Shown here in pieces: positions 1 to 8,977 of a stretch of 64,000 nt of DNA. The translations under genes were made by a program, and so were the position numbers. Each line of letters begins with the position of its first letter. Within the stretch, counting starts at the first letter, position 1. Under the pieces are notes generated by a model. The model worked only from the letters and a program-made list of their open reading frames with translations, was not told where the DNA came from and did no database searches. Origin of the DNA: Methylotenera sp. (lineage in GTDB: Bacteria > Pseudomonadota > Gammaproteobacteria > Burkholderiales > Methylophilaceae); contig JAUYAL010000067.1 in assembly GCA_030693535.1 (NCBI GenBank), forward strand, positions 29,711 through 93,710. The letters run 5' to 3'.

Positions 1-1800
1 TTTTGAAGTAGCTGGAGGTAGTTTGGCATCAACTATTAATTTCTCAGTGTCTGCTTGACCAAAATCAGTTTCAATTTCGGCTGTTTCTGCACTTAAATCA
101 AGCGTTAAAGCGCCTTGCTCCAAGCGCTGCAATGCGTCAGATAGTGCTAACACAGACTCAGCTCGAGCATTAGGCAGCTCCTCCGCATAGAGGCCAAGCA
201 TGCTCAGACTCTCAGCTACCAACTCAAAATGTGAGCTACCTGACAGCTGCTGATTCTCACTATCTGCATGGTTTCTAAAATACTCAACAAAGACACTACA
301 TAATTGAGAAATTGATTTGGGAGTAGGCATTTCCAGCATATCAAAGGCTGCTGAAATTTGCTGTAATGGTTTTGCAACCTCGTCTAAAATAGATGAACTA
401 GTTGGATTTCTAAAAAATGTATCCAATGCTTTTTCAACAAGCTGCAGTGTGACTATAATTTGTTTTGCAACTGCATCAACCACGCCTGCATCTAAATTTG
501 TAGTAGCGAAGGCATCAACTGCTGGCGTTAACGCTACACCTTCTACAATAGATTGTAAGCGAGAAGTTTGTGTACTTATTTTTTGATGGGCTTCATCATC
601 AAGCTGCTGGTAATACTCCCCTATGTATTCAAGTAGATTTAGCGAAGCAGCCATCTCCATAAGTGATGTTTCATTGACTTTGCTTTTATCTGCTTGCAAA
701 GCATGCGCTGTTATCTGAATTGCATTGATTAGCTTGAGCACATTTTGATTATGAAGACTTTGCAAAACTATCGTTAAATGATCAATTTTTTCATTAAATT
801 CTTGTAAATCAACCATATAACTACTGTGACTAACGCTTACCCATAAATCTTTTAAGCTAGGTAAGTCCGCATTCATTTGAGCTAAAGCAGCACGTTCTGC
901 TACTGTTGCAACCGAGCTACCTAATCTATGTGCTGAAGGCAATAAATCATCTAACTCAAACGTATCTTTAACATTAGCAATAATGTCAGTATTTCTATCG
1001 CTTACGGCGACGTAATAAAGTACATTTCGAAGCAACTGAGAAGGCACTTTTGCCTCACCTAAAGACATGCTGCGAAGTTGCTGATCCAACCTGCTACACA
1101 GTTTTTTTGCCCCTGATTGTTCGGCAATTTGATCTTGCGCTAAGGCATCAGTAAACGCAGTAGCTGCCCACCATAATGTTTTTAGTGCATTTTTCTGCTG
1201 TACCTGCTGTACATTTATAATCGCTGAGCGCATGTTACTAAGTGAATCGGCATCCTTAGTGCGCAGCCAATCTAATAACGCTTTTTGAAAAACAGATCTT
1301 TGTTCAGCAATGAAAATCGGCACTGCAGATTCTGCAATGGGGTTAGATGGCAAGTCTTTTGGAGCGCTATAACTTGCGTCTGGGAAAAATAAATCACTCA
1401 CATCTAGCGCTTCGCCCTGCAACTCAACTAATGGTTTAAGGCTATCATACAATCTCGTGGGCGAATCTGGCATGCCATTTAACAGATCTTGTAAATAACG
1501 TGAAAGCGTATCCACGGCATGAATCAGGTGCTCCATCGTCACAGCACCCACTGGAATCAGCTGCTTTTCTAACTTACTAGTAATCTTCTCGATTTCAGAA
1601 CAAAATCGCTTGCAACCTTCAAGCCCTACCATATCTAAGGCGCCACTAACTTGATATAAATGCGCTATCGTGAAACGTAAAGAGGCAAATTCATCAGGTT
1701 TACCATTTACCAAAACAAAACTATCATGCACTTTTTTAAGCGACTGATCAATTTCGTCTTTTACCCAAGATAACGGACCAATATCAAAAGCTTCAGCCAT
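1..1800 (-). CDS. chpA: ChpA/PilL-type hybrid chemotaxis histidine kinase, N-terminal 600 residues (partial)
   Basis: The frame is open from an ATG at 1800 to the left edge of the window, so only the N-terminal 600 residues are present. The protein starts MAEAFDIGPLSWVKDEIDQ, a beginning typical of ChpA/PilL. The early part is helical with an Hpt-like H-x5-G pattern (His47 in HLYQVSG); further Hpt-like helical bundles are expected in this region, while the kinase core, CheW-like and receiver domains would lie outside the window. In the family this kinase relays signals from PilJ to PilG and PilH to control type IV pilus extension, retraction and cAMP signalling. It is last in the pilG-pilH-pilI-pilJ-chpA order and follows pilJ by about 90 bases. 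Identification rests on the N-terminus and context. Confidence 0.85.
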   Translation of the reverse strand, partial: MAEAFDIGPLSWVKDEIDQSLKKVHDSFVLVNGKPDEFASLRFTIAHLYQVSGALDMVGLEGCKRFCSEIEKITSKLEKQLIPVGAVTMEHLIHAVDTLSRYLQDLLNGMPDSPTRLYDSLKPLVELQGEALDVSDLFFPDASYSAPKDLPSNPIAESAVPIFIAEQRSVFQKALLDWLRTKDADSLSNMRSAIINVQQVQQKNALKTLWWAATAFTDALAQDQIAEQSGAKKLCSRLDQQLRSMSLGEAKVPSQLLRNVLYYVAVSDRNTDIIANVKDTFELDDLLPSAHRLGSSVATVAERAALAQMNADLPSLKDLWVSVSHSSYMVDLQEFNEKIDHLTIVLQSLHNQNVLKLINAIQITAHALQADKSKVNETSLMEMAASLNLLEYIGEYYQQLDDEAHQKISTQTSRLQSIVEGVALTPAVDAFATTNLDAGVVDAVAKQIIVTLQLVEKALDTFFRNPTSSSILDEVAKPLQQISAAFDMLEMPTPKSISQLCSVFVEYFRNHADSENQQLSGSSHFELVAESLSMLGLYAEELPNARAESVLALSDALQRLEQGALTLDLSAETAEIETDFGQADTEKLIVDAKLPPATSK

Positions 1801-1890
1801 GTGTAGCACCCATTTCGTTTTGCGACAAATTCATGAAGTTTTAAATAATTCAGATTTAAACAACATAGTTAAAAAATAGAGTTTAAAAAA

Positions 1891-3651
1891 TTAGAGTTTA
1901 AAACCAGCTACAGAATCACGCAACTCTTCTGCTAGTGCTGTAAGCTGACCAACAGAGTCAGCAGTTAATTGAGTACCTTCTGTAGTTTGCGTCGTAATCT
2001 CTTGAATCATCTGCATGTTGTTGGCAACCGTAGTAGCTGATTCGGTCTGTGCATTTGTAGCAGCTGAAATCGATTGAATCAAGCGCGCAAGATTGTTTGT
2101 TACAGACTCAATCTCGCTCAATGCCTGTCCTGCGGCATCAGCCACTCGCGCACCGTCAACCACACCCTCAGTACTTTTCTCCATCGCCATCACCGCACCG
2201 TGTGTATCAGTTTGAATGGTTTTTACAATTGCACTAATCTGCTTAGTCGCCTCAGATGAGCGCTCAGCCAAACGCTGCACCTCTTCTGCAACCACAGTAA
2301 AACCTCGGCCAGCTTCACCAGCAGAAGCCGCTTGAATCGCCGCGTTCAATGCCAAAATGTTGGTTTGTTCAGTAATATCTGAAATTAGCTCCACAATTTC
2401 ACTAATTTCTTGAGAGCTTTCACCCAAACGTTTAATTCGTTTCGATGTTTCTTGAATTTGCGTACGAATTTCATTCATACCAGAAATTGTATTTTGTACC
2501 GCTTGCGAACCTTGATTCGCCGCTTCTAATGAGCGTTGCGCCACCTCTGAAGCCTGCGCTGCATTGCTAGAAACTTGTAAAATAGAGCGCGTCATATCGG
2601 TAACCGCATCTGTTGTTTGCATAATCTGCTCTGATTGTGTTTCAGCAGCGCTAAGTAACCGCGCTGAAGTACCTTGCGCTACCGATGTTGCTGATGTTAC
2701 TTGCTCTGTTGCTCGGTTAATCTCAACCACCAAATCGCGCAAACTATCAATGGTATAGTTAATAGAGTCGGCAATAGCGCCTGTAATACTATCTCGAACT
2801 TGCGCCTTAACTGTTAAATCTCCATCAGCCAAATCACCCATTTCATCTAGCAACTGCAAAACAGCTTCTTGGTTATCTTGTCCATCTTTCTCAAGCTGCT
2901 TTGTCAAAGCAGTAGATTGTTGCGTTTGCTTTTTACCAAAGAAGTACATCAAAACCACTAAAATAAGACCTAGTAGTAACAATCCAAATAACACTAATTT
3001 TATGAAACTCGCTTGCGCTAGAACTAACTTTTGATTTTCTTGCTCAATAGCTTGGGTAAAAGAAGCTCCCGCCTGCTTTGATGCCTCAAACGCCAACGTT
3101 ACATCTGACAATGGCGCTGAAGATGCTACGGTACCCAGTGGCACAGCTGGAACAAAACGAGTATTAGCCACAAGAAAAAAAGCTTCTCCTGATGTAATCA
3201 CTGCCTCCAGAGGCGCTTGCAAGTTTTTGTTATCTAAATTTTTGCGCCAATAAGCTGAGCGACCCTTAAATTCCTGCTCGTCTTTTGCCGCATTAGCCAA
3301 AGCTTTATCACGCTTTTCATTATTAAAATTTGTAGAGGCGACATAAGCCTCGTTATATGAGGCAAAAGCATCCACTGGGTACATAGGCGGCGGTAAGGTT
3401 TCAGCCACCAAATTTTGATACTCCTTTAAAGTATTGTAAACGGGCCCATTCACGCGCACTTGATTAATAACCCAGAAACTCAATGCAGCAAATAAAATAA
3501 AGGCAACAATTTGTAGGTAAAGTTGCTTGTAGGCAGCACCTAAACTATCTGATTTCGAAGTGCTGGAATTAGCACTCTTACTTTTTAGGTTATTAAAAAA
3601 ACTACTAAGTTGTAGTGGCAAACTTTTTATAGTTGCTAGATTTAATGCCAT
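1891..3651 (-). CDS. pilJ: Twitching-motility methyl-accepting chemotaxis protein PilJ
   Basis: This is a 586-residue inner-membrane chemoreceptor. I see a transmembrane helix at about 45-63, a periplasmic region of about 150 residues, a second helix at about 217-238 followed by Lys-Lys, then a long Ala/Ser/Gln/Thr-rich coiled coil. The signalling tip reads [16 protein letters not shown], which is characteristic of methyl-accepting receptors. In the family PilJ senses surface contact or retracted pilin and feeds the ChpA kinase. The frame can be extended to a TTG at 3663, but the ATG at 3651 is preceded by GGGGT at good spacing and is the better start. It sits between pilI and chpA in one operon. 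Confidence 0.92.
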   Translation of the reverse strand: MALNLATIKSLPLQLSSFFNNLKSKSANSSTSKSDSLGAAYKQLYLQIVAFILFAALSFWVINQVRVNGPVYNTLKEYQNLVAETLPPPMYPVDAFASYNEAYVASTNFNNEKRDKALANAAKDEQEFKGRSAYWRKNLDNKNLQAPLEAVITSGEAFFLVANTRFVPAVPLGTVASSAPLSDVTLAFEASKQAGASFTQAIEQENQKLVLAQASFIKLVLFGLLLLGLILVVLMYFFGKKQTQQSTALTKQLEKDGQDNQEAVLQLLDEMGDLADGDLTVKAQVRDSITGAIADSINYTIDSLRDLVVEINRATEQVTSATSVAQGTSARLLSAAETQSEQIMQTTDAVTDMTRSILQVSSNAAQASEVAQRSLEAANQGSQAVQNTISGMNEIRTQIQETSKRIKRLGESSQEISEIVELISDITEQTNILALNAAIQAASAGEAGRGFTVVAEEVQRLAERSSEATKQISAIVKTIQTDTHGAVMAMEKSTEGVVDGARVADAAGQALSEIESVTNNLARLIQSISAATNAQTESATTVANNMQMIQEITTQTTEGTQLTADSVGQLTALAEELRDSVAGFKL

Positions 3652-3805
3652 TTTGTACCCCAATTCACAAAATTATTATGCTTTATTAAAGCGTTAGCTG
3701 TGTTTATACTATTACTTGCCTTAATCCTTATGATTACATTAATCATTTATACAAAATCAAGCCTTACACCCTATTAGCTTAGCAACGTATTTTATACTTT
3801 ATGCG

Positions 3806-4330
3806 TTAGCTAATTGTAGGTTGGATAAATTCGTTATCCTGAACCAACGCTTTGATATCAAGCTCAAACCATTCATTTTTATCAACATCTTCTAAAGCTT
3901 GTTTGCAAAATAAAATATCACCACTTTCAGTTATTTTCTTTACTTGCATCGCATCAATATTTCGTAAACCAATTAAACTCCCAACGACTAGCGCTGCTTG
4001 CGTAGTTGTTTCTGAGTTTAACAACACAATACGATTATTCACAGATTTTGGTGTAGGTGGTTGCCCAATAAATTGGGCTAAATCTGTGATGTTATATAAA
4101 TTACCGCGAACGTTTGCCACACCTAAAAACCATTGCTGAGTAAGTGGTACCGCTTGTAGAGGAGGCACAGGTAACACCTCACTTACGTCATTCAGATTAA
4201 TCAGCACCCTTTTTGCACCTACCATTACCCCCAAGCGCGAGGTAGAAACAACGTCACCTTGTTCGGCGGCATCTTTTAACCTTAAAAGAATCGCCTCCTG
4301 GAATTCACGTAAGTTTGAGGTTTTAGCCAT
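3806..4330 (-). CDS. pilI: CheW-like adaptor PilI
   Basis: This 174-residue soluble protein consists mainly of a CheW domain, with the typical segment WFLGVANVRGNLYNITDLA around residues 67-85. CheW adaptors bridge the receptor (here PilJ) and the CheA-type kinase (here ChpA). The position between pilH and pilJ and the length both match PilI of other Pil-Chp systems. The ATG start at 4330 follows pilH by a gap of about 77 bases. A housekeeping CheW of a flagellar system is the only real alternative, and context argues against it. Confidence 0.9.
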   Translation of the reverse strand: MAKTSNLREFQEAILLRLKDAAEQGDVVSTSRLGVMVGAKRVLINLNDVSEVLPVPPLQAVPLTQQWFLGVANVRGNLYNITDLAQFIGQPPTPKSVNNRIVLLNSETTTQAALVVGSLIGLRNIDAMQVKKITESGDILFCKQALEDVDKNEWFELDIKALVQDNEFIQPTIS

Positions 4331-4407
4331 AATTATTTAATTTGCAGTATTTAATTATTAATAGTTATGGTAAATAACTAAAAATAGCCAACTGAACTAA
4401 TCATCCT

Positions 4408-4773
4408 TTATGCTAAAGATTTAATTAATGTTAATAAATCGGCACTCACAACTGGCTTAGTGACACATGCTTTAGCGCCCATTTTTAAAGCCCATGCCAA
4501 ATCTGTTGCTTGCGACTTTCCTGTGCATAAGATGACGGGGATATGCGCTGTAGAGGCCTCTTTTGTCAACGTTCGCGTCACCTGAAATCCAGATAAACCA
4601 GGCATCACCACGTCCATCAAAACTAAATCTGGTGCGCTTGCTGCCACCTTAGCTAGACATTCTTCACCGCTTTCTGCACCAGTTACAGTAAACCCAGCAG
4701 TCTCTAACAATTCAGTTAAAAAGAATCTGTCCGTTGCGGAATCATCAACCACTAAAATTTTTTGTATTGCCAT
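4408..4773 (-). CDS. pilH: Response regulator PilH
   Basis: This is a single-domain receiver of 121 residues with no output domain. It shows the acidic pair in ILVVDDSATDRFF, the phospho-acceptor Asp in LVLMDVVMPG, the Thr of ILCTGKS and the Lys of CVTKPV. In the family PilH is the second receiver phosphorylated by ChpA; it acts on pilus retraction or as a phosphate sink and is antagonistic to PilG. It begins two bases after the pilG stop codon, so the two are translationally close. Assignment as PilH rather than PilG rests on gene order and on the receiver sequence. Confidence 0.9.
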   Translation of the reverse strand: MAIQKILVVDDSATDRFFLTELLETAGFTVTGAESGEECLAKVAASAPDLVLMDVVMPGLSGFQVTRTLTKEASTAHIPVILCTGKSQATDLAWALKMGAKACVTKPVVSADLLTLIKSLA

Positions 4774-4775
4774 AT

Positions 4776-5219
4776 TTAATCACTCTCTTTTTGATTTTTT
4801 CTGCTGATTGCAGCATAAGTTTGTACCGCATCTATCAGAGTTTCTTGTGTGAAAGGTTTAGTAAGGTATTGGTCTGAACCCACCATTCGTCCACGTGCAC
4901 GGTCAAACAAGCCATCTTTACTTGAAAGCATAATCACTGGTGTGGATTTGTATCGCGCATTTCTTTTGATGAGCGAGCAAGTTTGGTAACCATCTAACCT
5001 AGGCATCATAATATCTACGAAAATTACATCCGGATGTTCGTTAGATATTTTAGCTAAAGCATCAAAGCCGTCTTCAGCTAATATGACTTCGCAACCAGAT
5101 GCTTTAAGGAATATCTCAGCGCTACGACGTATCGTATTGCTGTCATCGATAACCATCACCTTAATGGTGGACAACTCACTTAAACTTAACTTTTCTTGAC
5201 TTGGCATTGTTTGGCTCAC
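4776..5219 (-). CDS. pilG: Response regulator PilG
   Basis: This is a single-domain receiver of about 147 residues. VMVIDDSNTIRR provides the acidic pair, IIFVDIMMPRLDGYQTC the phospho-acceptor Asp, and SDQYLTKPF the conserved Lys; this stretch is close to PilG of Pseudomonas. In the family PilG promotes pilus extension downstream of ChpA. It is the first gene of the minus-strand pil-chp operon. I prefer the GTG at 5219, which has GGGAG about seven bases upstream; a TTG at 5225 and an ATG at 5207 are also possible. The 260 bases upstream (5226-5486), shared with a divergent FIST gene, should hold the operon promoter. Confidence 0.9.
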   Translation of the reverse strand: MSQTMPSQEKLSLSELSTIKVMVIDDSNTIRRSAEIFLKASGCEVILAEDGFDALAKISNEHPDVIFVDIMMPRLDGYQTCSLIKRNARYKSTPVIMLSSKDGLFDRARGRMVGSDQYLTKPFTQETLIDAVQTYAAISRKNQKESD

Positions 5220-5504
5220 CAGCAAGCTCCCTTTTTACACGCAGCAAAAAATTTATACTTAACTTAATTGCGTTTGTTTTTAGTCATTGTATATATAGAA
5301 TCGTCTAATAAGCAATAGGTTTAACTAACATACGCAATTTATTAAGTTATATGCTTTTTAAAAACCTTGATAAAAATGTATCTACTTAAAATAAATTCCA
5401 AATAACCATATCTGTAACATATAATAATTCGTAACATTTCTTAACACTTGATAATAATTTGTGCTTAAAGCCTAATTTTACTGGCGATGAGTGAAGGAGT
5501 TTGC

Positions 5505-6656
5505 ATGATAGTAAAGCAAGAATCATTAACCGCTAAGATGGCGCTGAAAGACTTACCAGCTGCATCTCCACTCCCTAGCGCTAATTTAGTCTTGGTTTTT
5601 GGCTCTGTAAAACGTTTTGGTGAAGCTAAGCTACAAAGTATATTAAAAGCACGCTACCCAACAGCGCAGATTATTGGATGCTCTACTTCAGGTGAAATTA
5701 CTGCGACAGGCGTATTTGATGATAGCTTACAAATCACCGCAATTCTGTGGGAAAAAACTGTACAGCGCGTGACACATACCAAAATGTCAGGTATGCAAAA
5801 CTCTTATGAAACTGCTGTAGGTCTAGCCCGCCAATTAAAGTCTGATGAATTAAAAGCTATTTTACTCTATTCTGATGGATTAAATGTCAATGGCTCAGAG
5901 CTCCTAGAGGGCTTTAAAAGCGTGCTTGGTGAAATCCCTCTGATGGGTGGAATGGCCGGAGATGGTTTTAATTTTAGTCAAACTTTGCAGATTTTTAATG
6001 ACATTATTTCAGATGGCTTAGTGATTGCAGTAGGCCTGTATGGTAAAAATTTAATTGCCTCAACAGGTGTAGGACGCGGTTGGAAGCCATATGGCCCGCC
6101 ACGTAAAGTGACAAAATCAGAAAAGAACGTGGTATTAGAGCTAGATGGTAAACCTGCATTGCCTCTATATAATATGTACATAGGTGCACAAACAGCCAAA
6201 GGTTTGCCAGGAAGCGGCCTAAAATTCCCATTTGCCATTATTGAGGAAGGTAAACGTGATATTGAAAAAATTCGCACCCTGTTAGCAATTGATAACACCA
6301 AAAACAGCCTCACTTTTGCTGGTAATGTAGATGAAGGTGAAACTGTACGCTTCTGTCAATCAACGCACGACAGACTAGTTGAAGGTGCAGGCGATGCCGC
6401 GCATTTGGTCACCAATCACACAAGTACAAATCAAGCTGGATTAGCAATCTGCGTGAGCTGTGTTGGTCGCAAAGGCGTTATGGCTGAACAAGTAGTAGAT
6501 GAAGTGAAATTAGTACAGCAAATTTTAGGTGCTCAAACTGCCTTAACTGGCTTTTACTCTTATGGTGAATTTGCACCTCGTCCTGATACTAGTGACAGTG
6601 TCTTACACAACCAAACTATGACTATTGGATATTTAAGTGAAGATTTGCTAGCATAA
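5505..6656 (+). CDS. FIST domain signal-sensing protein
   Basis: This is a 383-residue cytoplasmic protein with an N-terminal FIST domain (IIGCSTSGEI around 50, then LMGGMAGDGFNF around 150) and a C-terminal FIST_C part (GKPALPLYNMYIG; SCVGRKGVM and GFYSYGEFAP near the end). FIST domains are described as small-ligand sensors, often linked to chemotaxis or signal transduction; the ligand is not known. The ATG at 5505 has GAAGGAG five bases upstream; the ATG at 5487 lacks a site. It is divergent from pilG, which suggests but does not prove a link to Pil-Chp signalling. A strong terminator follows at 6715. Confidence 0.88.
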   Translation: MIVKQESLTAKMALKDLPAASPLPSANLVLVFGSVKRFGEAKLQSILKARYPTAQIIGCSTSGEITATGVFDDSLQITAILWEKTVQRVTHTKMSGMQNSYETAVGLARQLKSDELKAILLYSDGLNVNGSELLEGFKSVLGEIPLMGGMAGDGFNFSQTLQIFNDIISDGLVIAVGLYGKNLIASTGVGRGWKPYGPPRKVTKSEKNVVLELDGKPALPLYNMYIGAQTAKGLPGSGLKFPFAIIEEGKRDIEKIRTLLAIDNTKNSLTFAGNVDEGETVRFCQSTHDRLVEGAGDAAHLVTNHTSTNQAGLAICVSCVGRKGVMAEQVVDEVKLVQQILGAQTALTGFYSYGEFAPRPDTSDSVLHNQTMTIGYLSEDLLA

Positions 6657-6714
6657 CTTAATATAACAACAAAAACCCCATTAAAAACAAGGGAATATAA
6701 TCGTTAAAATGTTT

Positions 6715-6747
6715 AAACGCTCAGTGCAAACTGAGCGTTTTTGTTTT
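6715..6747 (+). terminator. Rho-independent terminator after the FIST gene
   Basis: A perfect 11-base-pair stem, AAACGCTCAGT (6715-6725) with ACTGAGCGTTT (6730-6740), encloses a 4-base loop and is followed by TTGTTTT. It lies 58 bases after the FIST stop codon and points in the plus direction. Confidence 0.9.
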
Positions 6748-6778
6748 ATTATATTAAGTACCAATAGGTTTAACGCCA

Positions 6779-6799
6779 AACAATTAACAATTAACAATT
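6779..6799. repeat. Three tandem copies of AACAATT upstream of tpx
   Basis: Three exact heptamers AACAATT at 6779-6785, 6786-6792 and 6793-6799 lie 36 bases before the tpx start codon, the last merging into the palindrome AACAATTGTT. They sit where promoter or 5' untranslated sequence is expected. It may be chance in AT-rich DNA. Confidence 0.6.
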
Positions 6800-6834
6800 G
6801 TTATTAAAACAATGCTATTAATAAGGAAATCATC

Positions 6835-7338
6835 ATGACTAACACCGTTACATTAAAAGGCAATCAAGTTGAATTGTCAGGCACATTGCCTAGCTTAGGA
6901 GCGCAAGCGATTGACTTTACTCTAGTAGACAAAGCCTTACAAGATGTCACTTTAGAAAACTTTACTGGTAAACGTAAAGTGCTCAATATATTTCCAAGCA
7001 TTGATACGCCAACCTGCGCAATGTCAGTACGTGCTTTTAATAAGCATGCTAGTAGCATGAATAACACAGTTGTATTGAACATCTCCGCAGACTTACCTTT
7101 TGCGCAAACCCGATTTTGTGCTGCAGAAGGTTTAGAAAATGTTCAAAATTTATCAGTGATGCGTGGTCGTGACTTCTTAATGAATTACGGTGTGTTAATC
7201 AGAACCAGCAAATTAGCAGGCCTAGCAGCCCGTGCAGTAATAGTATTAGATGAAAACAATGTGATTAAACATATTGAGTTAGTCAGCGAAATTGCTAATG
7301 AGCCCAATTATGATGCCGCATTAGCTGCATTAAAATAA
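6835..7338 (+). CDS. tpx: Thiol peroxidase Tpx
   Basis: This 167-residue atypical 2-Cys peroxiredoxin reduces hydrogen and alkyl hydroperoxides using thioredoxin. The peroxidatic Cys61 lies in [15 protein letters not shown] and the resolving Cys95 in QTRFCAAEG, the same positions as in E. coli Tpx. The length is normal for the family. The ATG at 6835 has AAGGAA upstream. It is a single gene, flanked by a terminator before it and an inverted repeat after it, so it is probably transcribed alone. Confidence 0.96.
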   Translation: MTNTVTLKGNQVELSGTLPSLGAQAIDFTLVDKALQDVTLENFTGKRKVLNIFPSIDTPTCAMSVRAFNKHASSMNNTVVLNISADLPFAQTRFCAAEGLENVQNLSVMRGRDFLMNYGVLIRTSKLAGLAARAVIVLDENNVIKHIELVSEIANEPNYDAALAALK

Positions 7339-7345
7339 GTTAAAA

Positions 7346-7389
7346 TGAAATGTCGAAGGTTAAACATTTGCTGAGCCTTTGACATTTCA
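7346..7389. terminator. Possible bidirectional terminator between tpx and mazG-like gene
   Basis: TGAAATGTCGAAGG (7346-7359) pairs with CCTTTGACATTTCA (7376-7389) with one mismatch, in the 69-base gap between convergent genes. There is no strong T-run in the plus direction, so termination efficiency is uncertain. Confidence 0.6.
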
Positions 7390-7407
7390 AGCATTCAATC
7401 TTAAGGT

Positions 7408-7761
7408 TTATTGATAATCCGTATATTTGTTATTTTTACCACGCGCCTTATCCACTGGGTATTTAAGCGCATTAAGTGCTATTTTTTCATTAGATACTTC
7501 AATTAAATCAATATTAAGTACTTGTGCAATTCTAAGTAAGTAGACAAATGTATCAGCAAGTTCATGGCCAATTTGCTCTCGCTTGTCATGCGAAAGCTCA
7601 CGGCTTTCAGCTTCAGTATTCCATTGAAAATGTTCAACCAGCTCAGCCGCCTCAACTATCATCGCCATAGCAAGATTTTTAGGTGAGTGAAACTGGGTCC
7701 ATTCACGCTCGTCTACAAATTGTTGAAGCTTTTGCTTTAATTCGTCTAATGAGTCAGCCAT
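7408..7761 (-). CDS. MazG-like (RS21-C6 type) nucleotide pyrophosphohydrolase
   Basis: This small all-alpha protein of 117 residues belongs to the MazG/RS21-C6 group, which hydrolyses (d)NTPs such as modified or excess dCTP to monophosphates. The metal-binding pattern is visible as EAAELVEHFQW (about 37-47) and HELADTFVYLLR (about 66-77). The single-domain length fits a house-cleaning enzyme, not the two-domain MazG. The start is 33 bases from the stop of the upstream RNA methyltransferase gene, so co-transcription is likely. The precise substrate cannot be told from sequence. Confidence 0.88.
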   Translation of the reverse strand: MADSLDELKQKLQQFVDEREWTQFHSPKNLAMAMIVEAAELVEHFQWNTEAESRELSHDKREQIGHELADTFVYLLRIAQVLNIDLIEVSNEKIALNALKYPVDKARGKNNKYTDYQ

Positions 7762-7794
7762 ACGTTAGTTTTTTGCACCCTATGTTTGATTAGG

Positions 7795-8940
7795 CTACTT
7801 TCTGTTACTGCCTGCCACCATCTTAATCTCAAACAACCTACACTCAAGCGCGCCATTATAAAGTGGCGTGCGCTTGCTTGGTGTTAGGCGCATCACCTTA
7901 GGCATGGTTAAGTCGTTAGTTAAAAAGTAAGTATTCCATCCCGCAAACCTGCGCTTTAAGGCTTCGCCCATTTTGGGATATAACATCACCAAATCATCTT
8001 CCTCGCCAATACGCACGCCATATGGCGGATTTGCTATCATTACGCCACTATCTGCAGGTGCTATTACATTCACAATATCTTGCTGTGAAAGTTGTACGGC
8101 AGCCAGCAAACCAGCGTCTTCAAGATTTCTCTTAGCAATGCGAACGGCACGTAAATCAACATCAGACCCATATATTTTTTGAAAAGTAACAGGTTTTACT
8201 TTTGCTGCAGCTTGATTTTTAAGTTTACTCCAAATATTAGTCTCAAATGTCTTAAGCACCTCAAAACCAAAACTTCTTTTATGTCCCGGAGCAATATCTA
8301 ATGCAACCATCGCCGCTTCTAATAAAAATGTACCGCTACCGCACATTGGGTCTAATAGCGGTTGCCCTACTTGCCAGCCTGAAAGCTTTAAAATCCCTGC
8401 CGCTAGATTTTCTCGCAATGGTGCTTCTATACTCGCCCCACGATTTCCTCGCTGATACAAAGCCGCACCAGATGTGTCCAGGTAAAATTGATACTCATCA
8501 GCAGCCAAATATGCATGAATGCGAACAGCGGGGGTTTTTGTATCGATATAAGGGCGACTTCCAACCACTTGCCTAAATTTATCACAGACGGCATCTTTGA
8601 TTTTTAAAGTGGCAAATTCAAGGCTTTTTAGTGGGCATTTTACGCCCGTAACTTTGACCATAAAATCATATTTCACATCGAACCACTGCGACCAATTTAA
8701 CTTGTAGGCCGCTTCAAACAAATCTTCTTCATCCAAATATTTACCACGTGCCACTTGCCATAAAATTCGGGTAGCAATGCGTGAGTACAAATTTGCCGCA
8801 TAACATACGGCCCAATCGCCATCAAAGCTTACCCCGCCATCTGTGAGTTTTATGGATTTGGCACTCACTGTTATGAGTTCATCAGCTAAGAGCTGTTCTA
8901 AACCACGTGGGCAAGTTGCGAAGTATCGGTTTGGTATCAT
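7795..8940 (-). CDS. THUMP-domain class I SAM-dependent RNA methyltransferase (RlmL/YcbY N-terminal type)
   Basis: The 381-residue protein has an N-terminal ferredoxin-like/THUMP region (about 1-150) and a C-terminal Rossmann methyltransferase domain. The SAM motif is DPMCGSGTFLLEA (about 197-209) and the catalytic motif is IANPPYGVRIG (about 303-313). Family members of this size methylate guanine N2 in RNA, the best known target being 23S rRNA G2445 (RlmL N-terminal half). The second methyltransferase half found in E. coli RlmKL is absent, as is common in betaproteobacteria. The start ATG at 8940 lies 37 bases from the next upstream gene. Confidence 0.87.
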   Translation of the reverse strand: MIPNRYFATCPRGLEQLLADELITVSAKSIKLTDGGVSFDGDWAVCYAANLYSRIATRILWQVARGKYLDEEDLFEAAYKLNWSQWFDVKYDFMVKVTGVKCPLKSLEFATLKIKDAVCDKFRQVVGSRPYIDTKTPAVRIHAYLAADEYQFYLDTSGAALYQRGNRGASIEAPLRENLAAGILKLSGWQVGQPLLDPMCGSGTFLLEAAMVALDIAPGHKRSFGFEVLKTFETNIWSKLKNQAAAKVKPVTFQKIYGSDVDLRAVRIAKRNLEDAGLLAAVQLSQQDIVNVIAPADSGVMIANPPYGVRIGEEDDLVMLYPKMGEALKRRFAGWNTYFLTNDLTMPKVMRLTPSKRTPLYNGALECRLFEIKMVAGSNRK

Positions 8941-8977
8941 GGTTGTTGTGAATCGCTATTCGTTAAGTATGGAAACG

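Noticed and set aside
5487..5504. Earlier ATG start of the FIST gene
   Set aside because: The GAAGGAG site lies inside this extension and is correctly spaced for the ATG at 5505.
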